Positions 33,797 to 44,093 of a DNA stretch of 49,969 nt are shown here, piece after piece; position 1 is the first letter of the stretch, and each line of letters opens with the position of its first letter. Made by a program: the position numbers and the translations under genes. This DNA comes from JAOTVV01 sp041602035 (GTDB lineage Bacteria; Gemmatimonadota; Gemmatimonadetes; Gemmatimonadales; GWC2-71-9), in assembly GCA_041602035.1 (NCBI GenBank), contig JBFIHA010000020.1, forward strand, positions 1 through 49,969, given 5' to 3'. Below the pieces are notes generated by a model. The model was not told the origin of the DNA, searched no databases, and saw only the letters and a list, made by a program, of their open reading frames with translations.

Positions 33797-34719
33797 ACCG
33801 TGGTGCCGTGCGCGAGACTGCACTTCCCCTGCCGTTGTTCCGCAAGGGAAAGGTGCGAGAGGTCTATGTGGTGGACGACCATACCCTGCTGCTGGTCGCG
33901 AGCGATCGGGTGAGCGCCTTCGATGTGGTGATGGACGAGGCCATTCCGCACAAGGGCGCCGTGCTCACCCAGATGAGTGCGTTCTGGTTTGGCCAGCTGG
34001 GCGACGTCTGCGACAGTCACTTCCTCACTGGTGACGCGGACGAAATCGTGGAGCGGGTGCCGGTCCTCGCGGCCCATCGGTCGGCGCTCGTGGGGCGCGC
34101 CATGCTGTGCCGCCGGACCACGCCCATTCCTTTCGAGTGCGTGATCCGCGGCTACTTGTCCGGTTCGGCCTGGAAGGAATACCGGGAGCGGGGCACGTTG
34201 GCCGGCGACCCCCTGCCCACAGGACTCCGCGAGAGCGGCAGGCTCGAGCCCCCCATCTTCTCTCCGGCGACCAAGGCCGAGAGCGGCCACGACGAGAACG
34301 TGACCGTTGCGACGGTCGAACGCGCGCTCGGCAAGGAGCTCGCCACCAGGCTGCATGATGTGAGCTTGGCGATCTACCGCACCGCGGCCGCCAGGAGTTT
34401 GAAGCGCGGCATCATCATCGCCGACACCAAGTTCGAGTTCGGTCACGACGCCGATGGCAACCTGCTCGTGATCGACGAGGTGCTCACGCCGGACTCGTCG
34501 CGGTTCTGGCCGGCGGACCGCTACGAGGAGGGCCGCAGCCAGCCGAGCTTCGACAAGCAGCCGTTGCGGGATTACCTGGACGGCCTGCGGCGGGCCGGGA
34601 AATGGAACGGGGATCCACCACCGCCACCGCTACCACCGGAGGTGGTCGAGGCCACCAGTACTCGCTACATCGACGCGTTCCGCCGCATCACCGGCCGGCC
34701 GCTTCCCGGCGCGGCGTGA
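33793..34719 (+). CDS. purC: Phosphoribosylaminoimidazole-succinocarboxamide synthase (long form)
   Basis: 308 residues, the long form as in yeast Ade1 rather than the 237-residue E. coli type. Marks are FRKGKVREVYVVDD, LLVASDRVSAFDVVM, IRGYLSGSAWKEY, IIADTKFEFG, IDEVLTPDSSRFW and the tail SFDKQPLRDYLDGL. It makes SAICAR from CAIR and aspartate, the substrate of PurB encoded directly before. ATG at 33793 overlaps the purB stop. Confidence 0.96.
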   Translation: MNRGAVRETALPLPLFRKGKVREVYVVDDHTLLLVASDRVSAFDVVMDEAIPHKGAVLTQMSAFWFGQLGDVCDSHFLTGDADEIVERVPVLAAHRSALVGRAMLCRRTTPIPFECVIRGYLSGSAWKEYRERGTLAGDPLPTGLRESGRLEPPIFSPATKAESGHDENVTVATVERALGKELATRLHDVSLAIYRTAAARSLKRGIIIADTKFEFGHDADGNLLVIDEVLTPDSSRFWPADRYEEGRSQPSFDKQPLRDYLDGLRRAGKWNGDPPPPPLPPEVVEATSTRYIDAFRRITGRPLPGAA

Positions 34720-35363
34720 GGCTCGCCCCTGAGGGGCGCCCGTTTGTGGTCGCGGGCCTGGGGCTCGTAACGGTCGGTGTGGGCGTCGGAGCGCTCCTGG
34801 GAGGATGGTGGTGGACCGTGGCGGGCGTCACCGCACCGGTGGCCGCCTGGGTCCCATGGTTCTTCCGGGACCCCGAGCGGACCGGGCCGCGCGGTGATCG
34901 GCTTGCGTTGGCACCGGCCGACGGGAAAGTGGTGGCCGTGGTCACCGTCGCCGAACCGACCTTCGTGGAGGGGGACGCGATCCGGGTGTCGATCTTCATG
35001 AACGTGTTCGACGTGCACGTGAATCGGTACCCCATAGATGGGACGATTGCCCATCGGACCTACGAGCCTGGCGCCTTCCTCAACGCGACGCTCGAGAAGG
35101 CTAGCGAGCGGAACGAGCGCTCGTCCGTCGGGCTCGAGACGGGGCGCGGCCGGGTACTGGTGCGACAGATTGCGGGTCTCGTCGCCCGCCGCATCGTGAC
35201 CGACGGGATGATCGGCGACGTCGCCCGGCAGGGGGAGCGGCTCGGGATCATCCGGTTCGGATCCCGTGTCGATACCTTTCTGCCGCTGGACGCGCGCGCG
35301 TGCGTGCAGGTGGGCGACCGCACCAAGGCTGGCGTGACGATCCTCGCGGAGTGGGTGCCATGA
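34716..35363 (+). CDS. psd: Phosphatidylserine decarboxylase proenzyme (short form)
   Basis: 215 residues. Two close N-terminal membrane segments (FVVAGLGLVTVGVGVGALL and WWWTVAGVTAPVAAWV) are followed by WFFRDPERTGP, LAPADGKVV and SIFMNVFDVHVNRYPIDG. Self-cleavage should occur at Gly-Ser in IIRFGSRVD, the serine becoming the pyruvoyl group. It belongs to the short subfamily that lacks the LGST motif of E. coli Psd. It makes phosphatidylethanolamine. GTG at 34716 overlaps purC; pssA, for the preceding step, comes next. Confidence 0.95.
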   Translation: MRLAPEGRPFVVAGLGLVTVGVGVGALLGGWWWTVAGVTAPVAAWVPWFFRDPERTGPRGDRLALAPADGKVVAVVTVAEPTFVEGDAIRVSIFMNVFDVHVNRYPIDGTIAHRTYEPGAFLNATLEKASERNERSSVGLETGRGRVLVRQIAGLVARRIVTDGMIGDVARQGERLGIIRFGSRVDTFLPLDARACVQVGDRTKAGVTILAEWVP

Positions 35364-36217
35364 GCGAACGCAAGCGACAGCGGCGACGAATGGGCCGGGT
35401 GGTGATCGTGGTCCCCAGCATATTCACGCTCGCCAATCTGTTCTTCGGTATCTGGTCCATGGTGCTCGCCTCGCAGGGCGAGTTCTATCGCGCCAGCTGG
35501 TGGATCGTGATCGCGGGTGTGCTGGACATGATGGATGGGCTCACCGCGAGGATGAGCAAGACCGGGTCGCGCTTCGGAGCGGAATTGGACTCCCTCACGG
35601 ACCTCGTGAGCTTCGGCGTGGCCCCGGCGATGCTGCTGTACTTCCTGCACTTCTCGTCGCAGGGCCAGTTCGCCTGGGTGTTCCTGTACGGCTTCGTGGT
35701 CTGCGTCGCGCTGCGGCTCGCGCGGTACAACGTGCAGCCGCCGAGCGAGAGCCCGCGCAAGGGGTTCACCGGACTGCCGTCCCCCGCCGCCGGGATGACG
35801 CTGGCCACGTTCTACCCGTTCTCTCAGACGGCGGTCTTCCAGAGCGAGCTCGCGGGTCTGCCGTGGAACCAGATCCTGATCTTCCTCGTGATCGCGCTCT
35901 CGCTGGCCATGGTGAGCAACGTGCAGTACGCGCGAGTGCCGCGAATCGGCGTGCGATCGGTGCGCGGCGTATTGGGACTCGCCACGAATCTGACGATCTT
36001 GGCGTTCGGGATTTGGTCCCGCGACGTGTTCTTCTTTCCGCTGGGCATCACCTATCTGACGTATGGGATGGTGCGCGCAGCGGTGCTGGGGATTCTCGAG
36101 CGCGGCGACGAGAACGAAGAGGCGCCCACCCGGGCCACGCACCTGCCCTTCGTGATCCGGAACCGGCATGCTCGGGATCACCACCAGGACCCGGAACCGC
36201 CCGCCCAGCGGGGGTAG
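35360..36217 (+). CDS. pssA: CDP-diacylglycerol--serine O-phosphatidyltransferase
   Basis: 285 residues, multi-pass membrane protein (about seven helices). The CDP-alcohol phosphotransferase motif is complete: MMDGLTARMSKTGSRFGAELDSLTD. The start PSIFTLANLFFGIWSMVLA is typical of the B. subtilis-type PssA, as is ARYNVQPP with TGLPSPAAG. It makes phosphatidylserine for the Psd encoded upstream. ATG at 35360 overlaps the psd stop. The C-terminal 30 residues are polar and not conserved. Confidence 0.95.
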   Translation: MSERKRQRRRMGRVVIVVPSIFTLANLFFGIWSMVLASQGEFYRASWWIVIAGVLDMMDGLTARMSKTGSRFGAELDSLTDLVSFGVAPAMLLYFLHFSSQGQFAWVFLYGFVVCVALRLARYNVQPPSESPRKGFTGLPSPAAGMTLATFYPFSQTAVFQSELAGLPWNQILIFLVIALSLAMVSNVQYARVPRIGVRSVRGVLGLATNLTILAFGIWSRDVFFFPLGITYLTYGMVRAAVLGILERGDENEEAPTRATHLPFVIRNRHARDHHQDPEPPAQRG

Positions 36218-36322
36218 CGGGGCCGGGGCCAAGCCATTGTGACGGAGGGGGATAGGTCGCTTCACCCAAAAGGTGCTATCTTAGGGGTTGGACGGACAAT
36301 CTCGAGCCTGGGAGGAACCTCC

Positions 36323-36835
36323 ATGAGATGGCCGACGTTGGCACTCGCCGCCGTGCTCGCCGGTGCCTTGGCTGGCTGCGGGAGTGATCAAGAAGACATC
36401 CCACCCGGACAACCGGCGGCCGCGCCGGAGCAGGCCGCTCCAGCGCAACCGGCGGCCACACCGCCCCCGGCAGCTCAACCCACGACCTCGCCGGCCCAGA
36501 CGCCCGCGCAGACCCGGCCCACCCAGACGAGGGCCGCATTGGCAGACGAACCCTGGACGCCGGTGCACACCGGCACCGTCAGCGAAGGCATGACGCGTGA
36601 CGACGTCGTCGGCGTATGGGGACCGCCAGTCGCCGAGCGCGTCGTGGGTGCTCGCGGCTACTTGTACTTCCGCAACGGCTGCGAAGTGACCTGCGGAACC
36701 TTCGACGTCGTGTTCCTCGACGGAGGACGGGTCGTCGACGCGATCGTGAGGGGCCAGGGCCACGTGTACGACGGCGCGTCGTCATCGCCGCCGGGACGGC
36801 AGGCTATGCCGACCCTTCCGGGGCAGCAGACCTAG
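36323..36835 (+). CDS. Lipoprotein with Pro/Ala/Gln linker and BamE-like domain
   Basis: 170 residues. The lipobox is LAGC (Cys20), after MRWPTLALAAVLAGA. Residues of about 27-75 are almost only Pro, Ala, Gln and Thr, a long extended linker. The remaining part (HTGTVSEGMTRDDVVGVWGPP and ARGYLYFRNGCEVTC) has the pattern of the SmpA/OmlA/BamE fold, plus a Cys pair (CEVTC) that could form a disulfide. The ATG at 36323 has GGAGG seven bases upstream. A TATCTT hexamer at 36277-36282 may be its -10 box. The first gene after the purB-pssA chain, it seems to have its own promoter. Function unknown. Confidence 0.75.
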   Translation: MRWPTLALAAVLAGALAGCGSDQEDIPPGQPAAAPEQAAPAQPAATPPPAAQPTTSPAQTPAQTRPTQTRAALADEPWTPVHTGTVSEGMTRDDVVGVWGPPVAERVVGARGYLYFRNGCEVTCGTFDVVFLDGGRVVDAIVRGQGHVYDGASSSPPGRQAMPTLPGQQT

Positions 36836-36846
36836 GAGATCGCAAC

Positions 36847-37155
36847 ATGGTCGACAAGCCTAGCCGCAACGAGGACGAGTACTTCGCCAAGCAGTCCGCC
36901 GAGCTGGTCCGGGCACGCCGGGAGGAGAAAGAGCGCGAAGCGAAAGAGGCGGCCAAAAAGCTGCACTACATGAAGTGCCCCAAGTGCGGGATGGATCTCG
37001 CGACGGAGAACTACCACGGGATCGACATCGACCGCTGTTCCGCGTGTGGTGGCATGTGGTTGGACGCCGGTGAGGCCGAAGACCTGCTCCGCCGGGAGGA
37101 CGCGGGCGTGATCAACATCTTCCGATCGATCATGAAGGGGGTCGGACCGAGCTGA
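36847..37155 (+). CDS. Zinc-ribbon (zf-TFIIB-type) protein
   Basis: 102 residues. A charged helical N-terminus (about 10-40, ARREEKEREAKEAAKK) precedes a zf-TFIIB-like ribbon: MKCPKCGMDL and DRCSACGGMWLDAGEAEDLL, two CxxC pairs that should bind one zinc. Such small proteins are common in bacteria with no settled role. ATG at 36847 has AGGAGAT seven bases upstream, 11 bp after the lipoprotein stop, so both may be on one transcript. Confidence 0.85.
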   Translation: MVDKPSRNEDEYFAKQSAELVRARREEKEREAKEAAKKLHYMKCPKCGMDLATENYHGIDIDRCSACGGMWLDAGEAEDLLRREDAGVINIFRSIMKGVGPS

Positions 37156-37222
37156 GCGTCGCGGCGTCGCGCTCGGTCCCCGACGCCGTGCGGGTGGTGG
37201 CGTCGCAGCGGGGACATGTGAC

Positions 37223-37248
37223 GGCGGCCGATTTTCGAATTGGCCGCC
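37223..37248 (+). repeat. Inverted repeat upstream of purF
   Basis: GGCGGCC (37223-37229) and GGCCGCC (37242-37248) form a 7-bp perfect stem around an AT-rich 12-nt loop that includes the palindrome TTCGAA. It lies 25 bp before the purF ATG, in the 118-bp gap after the zinc-ribbon gene. It could end the upstream transcript or control purF; there is no T tract. Confidence 0.45.
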
Positions 37249-37273
37249 TTGGCATTCGTGGCGGAGACAGTCC

Positions 37274-38677
37274 ATGTGCGGAGTGTTCGGGGTCTCGGGC
37301 CTCGGAAACGCAGCAGAGCTGACTTATCTGGGGCTGTACGCCCTCCAGCACCGTGGTCAGGAGTCGGCGGGGATCGTGAGCATCGACGCCGGTGGCACGG
37401 CTCGCGTGCACCGAGACATGGGGCTGGTACAAGACGTGTTCCAGCCCGCCGCGCTGGAGCGGCTCCCGGGTGACGTCGCCATCGGCCACACACGCTATTC
37501 CACCAGCGGTAGCTCGGTCCGCAGCAACGCACAGCCGGTCGTAGTGAACTATCACGGGGGCCCGCTCGCGCTCGCGCACAACGGCAACCTGACCAACGCG
37601 CGGGAGCTCCGCGACGACCTGGTCCGTACGGGGTCGATCTTCCAGTCGTCGTCCGACTCGGAGGCCCTGATCCATCTGATCGCCCGATCAGACGCCCGAC
37701 GGCCCGAAGACCAGATTCTCGACGCGCTGGAACGGGCCGAGGGTGCCTACACACTGTTGCTCACGGTGGGGCGAGCGCTGTATGCGGTGGTGGACGCGCG
37801 GGGCTTTCGGCCGCTCGTGCTGGGACGGCTGGGTACCGGCTGGGTAGCGAGCTCCGAGACGTGCGGATTGGACATTGTCGGCGCGACGCCGGTGCGCGAA
37901 CTCGAGCCGGGCCAGTGGATCAAGATCGAGGATGGACGCCTCGTCGACCTCCCACCGCTGCCAGCGAAACCCCACCGGCGCTGCGTGTTCGAGCTGATCT
38001 ACTTCTCACGGCCCGACAGCGTCGTGTTCGGGCGTTCGGTGGATCGGGTGCGGAGGGAATTGGGCCGGCAGCTCGCCCGGGAGCACCCAGCACCGGGTGC
38101 CGACTGCGTGTTCTCGGTCCCCGACTCTTCGAACGCGATGGCGCTGGGATTCGCCGAGGGGAGCGGGCTCAAGCTCGAGCACGGCCTCATCCGCAATCAC
38201 TACGTCGGCCGCACATTCATCAATCCTGGGCAGGAGAATCGGGCCACCAAAGTGCGCATCAAGTTCAACCCGGTGCGCGAGGTGATCGAGGGCAAGGCCG
38301 TGGTCGTGGTCGACGACTCGCTGGTGCGCGGCACCACGTCGAAGGCTCTGATCCTGATGATCCGCCAGGCCGGCGCCAAGTCGGTGCACCTCCGGCTGGC
38401 GTCCCCACCCATCACCGGCCCGTGCGTATACGGGATCGACACACCGACCCGCGGCGAACTCATTGCCTCCCGTCTCTCCGTGGACCACATCAAACGGGAG
38501 CTTGGGGTGGACAGCCTGGGCTACCTCTCCCTCGACGGGACGCTCCGGGCAGCCGGGGGAGACCCGGAGACCTTCTGCCACGCCTGCTTTTCCGGCGCGT
38601 ATCCAACCGGCCTGCCGAGCACCGGCTCCCAGCCGGAACACGCGGCCTCGCCGCCCGCCACGGCCCTGATCGACTAG
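37274..38677 (+). CDS. purF: Amidophosphoribosyltransferase (Fe-S type)
   Basis: 467 residues. Cys2 follows the initiator Met directly (MCGVFGVSGL), so the nucleophile is freed by Met removal with no propeptide. Glutaminase marks are GLYALQHRGQESAG, IGHTRYSTSGSS and LALAHNGNLTN. The PRPP site is VVVVDDSLVRGTTSKAL. Cysteines in RRCVFEL, GPCVYGID and FCHAC sit where the B. subtilis enzyme binds a 4Fe-4S cluster, suggesting an oxygen-sensitive enzyme. It is the first committed step of purine synthesis. ATG has GGAG seven bases upstream. Confidence 0.97.
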   Translation: MCGVFGVSGLGNAAELTYLGLYALQHRGQESAGIVSIDAGGTARVHRDMGLVQDVFQPAALERLPGDVAIGHTRYSTSGSSVRSNAQPVVVNYHGGPLALAHNGNLTNARELRDDLVRTGSIFQSSSDSEALIHLIARSDARRPEDQILDALERAEGAYTLLLTVGRALYAVVDARGFRPLVLGRLGTGWVASSETCGLDIVGATPVRELEPGQWIKIEDGRLVDLPPLPAKPHRRCVFELIYFSRPDSVVFGRSVDRVRRELGRQLAREHPAPGADCVFSVPDSSNAMALGFAEGSGLKLEHGLIRNHYVGRTFINPGQENRATKVRIKFNPVREVIEGKAVVVVDDSLVRGTTSKALILMIRQAGAKSVHLRLASPPITGPCVYGIDTPTRGELIASRLSVDHIKRELGVDSLGYLSLDGTLRAAGGDPETFCHACFSGAYPTGLPSTGSQPEHAASPPATALID

Positions 38678-38692
38678 ACCCGCTTCCCGCCA

Positions 38693-38724
38693 GCCCAGCA
38701 GCGGTTGCACAGTCCTTGCTGGGC
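38693..38724 (+). terminator. Hairpin after purF
   Basis: GCCCAGCA (38693-38700) pairs with TGCTGGGC (38717-38724) around a 16-nt loop, 16 bp after the purF stop. There is no following T tract. It may be a transcript 3'-end stabiliser or weak terminator in the 144-bp gap before ppdK; nothing else was seen in this gap. Confidence 0.35.
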
Positions 38725-38821
38725 ATGTGGTCCGAGCCAGACGGGACGTGCACCGAATCTTCACAGTGGCTTCACGTCCGGCGCACACATTGAGGCGGTT
38801 GCGCTCGCACGGGGGTTCGCT

Positions 38822-41455
<2,634 letters not shown>

Positions 41456-41466
41456 GCGATGCTCGG

Positions 41467-41487
41467 GAGGGCCCCTCACGGGCCCTC
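41467..41487 (+). terminator. Hairpin after ppdK
   Basis: GAGGGCCC (41467-41474) and GGGCCCTC (41480-41487) form an 8-bp GC stem with a 5-nt loop, 11 bp after the ppdK stop. No T tract follows, so termination would be weak or need other factors. The rest of the gap to 41602 becomes more AT-rich just before the next gene (ATATTTACC at about 41581), which may hold its promoter. Confidence 0.5.
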
Positions 41488-41602
41488 TGACGCTCCACCC
41501 CCTCCCACAACCTCTTCCAACACATTAGGTTGCAGGTTCCGCATCAAGGGCCGGTGGCGCGCGTCCGGCATCACAGCCGAATATTTACCGAAACCGAGAT
41601 CC

Positions 41603-42490
41603 ATGCAACGACTTCGTGTGGCTTCGCTCCAGTATTTCATTCGTCCGGTGTCACGGTTTGAGGACTTCCAGGCCCAGGTCGAAGCGCTGGTGGAGACCGC
41701 GGCGGACTACCGGTGTAACCTGGTGGTCTTTCCCGAATACTTCACGGTTCAGCTCCTGACGCTCGGCAACGTCCGGCGGCCCATCGTCGAGCAAATCCGC
41801 GACCTCGCGGCGCAGGTTTCCCGGTATACCGAGATGTTCGCCGGCCTTGCCAGGCAATACCGACTCTACGTGGTAGGCGGGAGCATCCCCGTGCTCGACC
41901 CCAAGGATGACCGCGTCTACAACCAGAGCTACTTCTTCGGCCCATCCGGCGAGTTCGGGATCCAGGGCAAGCTGCACATGACGCGCTTCGAGAACGAGGA
42001 CTGGAAGGTCTCGGCGAGAGAGAAGCTGCGGGTGTTCGAGACCGAGTTCGGCCGGATGGCGATCACCATCTGCTACGACGTGGAGTTCCCGGAGCTTGCC
42101 AGGGCGGCCGCGCGTCAGGGAGCCCACATCCTCATCGTGCCCAGTTGCACGGACGACCGGCAGGGCTACCTGAGGGTGAAGTACTGCGCCCACGCCCGGA
42201 GCATCGAGAACCAGCTGTACGTGATCCAGTCGCACACGGTGGGATCCCTCCCGATGGTTCCCGCGGTTCACCTGAATTACGGTCAGGCAGCGATCCTGAC
42301 GCCGAGCGACTTCCCCTTCTCTCGTGACGGGATCCTGGCCGAAGGAAATCCCAACCAGGAGATGATGATCATTGGGGAGCTGAACCTCGAGACGATCGAG
42401 AGCAGCCGGACGACCGGAACCGTCCTCCCGCTCGAGGATTCCCGCCGCACCGCGGAGCTCGTCGCGGACCCGGAGATCGTGACGTTGTGA
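41603..42490 (+). CDS. Carbon-nitrogen hydrolase (nitrilase superfamily)
   Basis: 295 residues. The catalytic triad is Glu45 (VFPEYF), Lys123 (GKLHMTRFE) and Cys157 (ITICYDVEFPE). ATG at 41603 starts a sequence (MQRLRVASLQYF) that matches the family start. It hydrolyses an amide or nitrile whose identity cannot be read from sequence. The closest arrangement I recall is B. subtilis YhcX, in which a GNAT domain is fused to this type of hydrolase; here the GNAT is a separate gene that starts within the stop codon of this one (GTGA). Confidence 0.9.
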   Translation: MQRLRVASLQYFIRPVSRFEDFQAQVEALVETAADYRCNLVVFPEYFTVQLLTLGNVRRPIVEQIRDLAAQVSRYTEMFAGLARQYRLYVVGGSIPVLDPKDDRVYNQSYFFGPSGEFGIQGKLHMTRFENEDWKVSAREKLRVFETEFGRMAITICYDVEFPELARAAARQGAHILIVPSCTDDRQGYLRVKYCAHARSIENQLYVIQSHTVGSLPMVPAVHLNYGQAAILTPSDFPFSRDGILAEGNPNQEMMIIGELNLETIESSRTTGTVLPLEDSRRTAELVADPEIVTL

Positions 42491-43188
42491 GCGAGCGGGT
42501 GCCCATTCGCGTCCGCCTCACCCGGGAGGCGGATTTCCCGGCGATCATCGCACTGTCGCAGGTGGTCTACCCTGGCAGCACCCCCTGGTCGGAGCGCCAA
42601 CTGACCTCGCATCTGCACACCTTCCCCAAAGGGCAACTCGTCGCCGAGGATGAGCGGACCGGCGAGGTGGTCGGCATGGCAGCCAGCCTGATCGTGTTGT
42701 GGGACGATTATGACATCGAGATGAATTGGCGGGACATGACGGATCATGGGATGTTCACGAACCATGATCCGACTGGGCACACGCTGTATGGTGCCGAGGT
42801 GATGGTCGATCCGTCTCGGCAGCGGCTGGGCATCGGCCGTGCGCTCTATGCCGCACGGCGCGAGCTGGTCCGGGGGCTCAAGCTCCTCCGGATCCGCGCG
42901 GGCGCCAGGCTGCGTGGGTACGGGAGCGTCGCGCACCTGATACCACCGGAGGAGTACGTCCTCGACGTGGTCAACCACCGTCGCACCGACCCCACCCTCA
43001 CGTTTCAACTCAAGCAGCGGTTCCGGGTGCTTGCCGTGGTCGCGGACTATCTCCGCCACGACCCCGCCAGCCAAGGGTACGCCGCCGTGATCGAATGGCT
43101 CAACCACGAGGTGGCTCGACGGAAAGACTATGCGGGCCGCAACCCTCGATTCCTCCCCCAAAGGCCGTCGGAGGACACCACCACGTAG
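42487..43188 (+). CDS. GNAT-family N-acetyltransferase
   Basis: 233 residues. A GNAT core begins IRVRLTREADFPAIIALSQVVYPG; the acetyl-CoA motif is VMVDPSRQRLGIGRALYAARREL (Q/RxxGxG/A form). The C-terminal half is longer than in a minimal GNAT (LIPPEEYVLDVVNHRR and FRVLAVVADYLRHDP), as in the acetyltransferase half of YhcX-like fusions. GTG at 42487 overlaps the hydrolase stop, so both probably act on the same or successive substrates. Last gene of the rightward block. Confidence 0.87.
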   Translation: MSERVPIRVRLTREADFPAIIALSQVVYPGSTPWSERQLTSHLHTFPKGQLVAEDERTGEVVGMAASLIVLWDDYDIEMNWRDMTDHGMFTNHDPTGHTLYGAEVMVDPSRQRLGIGRALYAARRELVRGLKLLRIRAGARLRGYGSVAHLIPPEEYVLDVVNHRRTDPTLTFQLKQRFRVLAVVADYLRHDPASQGYAAVIEWLNHEVARRKDYAGRNPRFLPQRPSEDTTT

Positions 43189-43538
43189 CGCACCGCGCAC
43201 CTGTCTGGATGGCACGGAGCGCAGACCGACCTACGGAGCCAATCCCGCCCCGCCTCCGCGACATGACCACTCGACATACGGACCTGCAATTGCGCGGTTT
43301 CTCCACACCTCATGTGCAACATTATGATAGATCGCTAAATACTTTGTTTTCAATGCGTTGAAGCAGAGAACTCGCGAAAAAGTCGAGATCTACGGTCGGT
43401 CGTGGCAGGTTTTCCACATGCTGTGGAGCCGCATCATCCGCCGGGCTGGCACCCGGAGGGACGGATCGCCGGTATCCTGACTGCGTGCCACATCGGCAAG
43501 GGTCACGGGGGCGGAACACAGACCCGACCCCTGTCCCA
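43189..43538. other. Non-coding region between converging genes, with AT-rich core
   Basis: 350 bp without a supported gene. Bases 43311-43390 have 31 G/C of 80 by hand count, far below the surroundings. The core contains TTATGATAGAT (43322-43332), which matches 9 of 11 bases of the E. coli XerD half of dif. It is flanked by two near-DnaA-box sequences in the same orientation (43299-43307 and 43410-43418, each one mismatch from TTATCCACA), the second inside an inverted repeat TCCACA-TGC-TGTGGA. Transcription from both sides converges here. Nothing repeated or mobile-like was seen. Confidence 0.5.
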
Positions 43539-43820
43539 TCAGATGCTCCCGTCGGGAGCGGTTGGCTTGCGCCCGCTGGCGAGCACGCGCTCCGTAAAAT
43601 CCAGGCGCTCTTCCAGTTCTTGCACCCGGTAGGCGACTTCCTCCAGACGCTCGACGCGCTCACGCAGCTCCCCCACTTCGCCTGGGGCTGCTCCGCCGGC
43701 CTTCGCCAGGTCTCGTTCATGTTTCTGGTCTATGGCGCGACGGGCGATGCGGAAGCCGTTGAAGAGCACGAACACCCCCATCCCCATTCCCAGCAACGGC
43801 AGCACGACCTCATGGAACAC
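43539..43820 (-). CDS. Small membrane-anchored coiled-coil protein (PspB-like layout)
   Basis: 93 residues. One membrane helix (VVLPLLGMGMGVFVLFNGF, about 5-23) is followed by a charged segment and a coiled coil (about 50-82: VGELRERVERLEEVAYRV with heptad-spaced hydrophobics). The layout recalls PspB-type phage-shock proteins, but the sequence likeness is too weak for a firm call. GTG at 43820 has AAGGGGGTG upstream. It is downstream of the ssrA terminator and probably has its own promoter in 43821-43999. Confidence 0.7.
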   Translation of the reverse strand: MFHEVVLPLLGMGMGVFVLFNGFRIARRAIDQKHERDLAKAGGAAPGEVGELRERVERLEEVAYRVQELEERLDFTERVLASGRKPTAPDGSI

Positions 43821-43999
43821 GGTCCACCCCCTTCACGGTCTCCAGCGATCCCACAGCGCAAGCACCAGCCCTAGGCGCTGGGGATATGCGGCTCCGCCAT
43901 CACAGCATCATACGCCCCGGTCACTGTCACCGATAGCGATCCGGTCGGAAACGCCCCTCCCCAATCCACCGGACTCTACGGTGCCAAAAGGGGTATGGC

Positions 44000-44065
44000 A
44001 AAAAACGAATCGGCACGGGAGCACCCGTGGAGCGAAGTAGCTCACGGAACTGGCGCTCCCGTGCC
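44000..44065 (-). terminator. Terminator of ssrA
   Basis: On the minus strand, GGCACGGGAGC (44065-44055) pairs perfectly with GCTCCCGTGCC (44022-44012), 11 bp. A smaller inner stem of CCGTG-AGC type lies within the loop. GATTCG and six T residues (44005-44000) follow. This is a Rho-independent terminator with a long nested hairpin. Confidence 0.8.
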
Positions 44066-44076
44066 AACGGTCAAGT

Positions 44077-44091
44077 GGCAGGAATCCTGCC
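44077..44091 (-). repeat. Perfect 15-nt palindrome next to the tmRNA 3' end
   Basis: GGCAGGAATCCTGCC, seven paired bases around one central base, lies two bases after the encoded CCA of ssrA. In the precursor it would fold directly beside the acceptor stem and could guide or hinder 3' trimming. Confidence 0.6.
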
Positions 44092-44093
44092 CA

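Noticed and set aside
38693..38821. Small gene or riboswitch between purF and ppdK
   Set aside because: Apart from one hairpin, no ribosome site plus plausible frame or known aptamer pattern was found.
43299..43426. Replication origin (two near-DnaA boxes around an AT-rich core)
   Set aside because: Only two imperfect boxes, converging rather than diverging genes, and no dnaA, dnaN or parAB nearby.
43189..44093. Genomic island or attachment site at the ssrA 3' end
   Set aside because: No second copy of the ssrA 3' end, integrase or phage gene was seen; flanking genes are ordinary.
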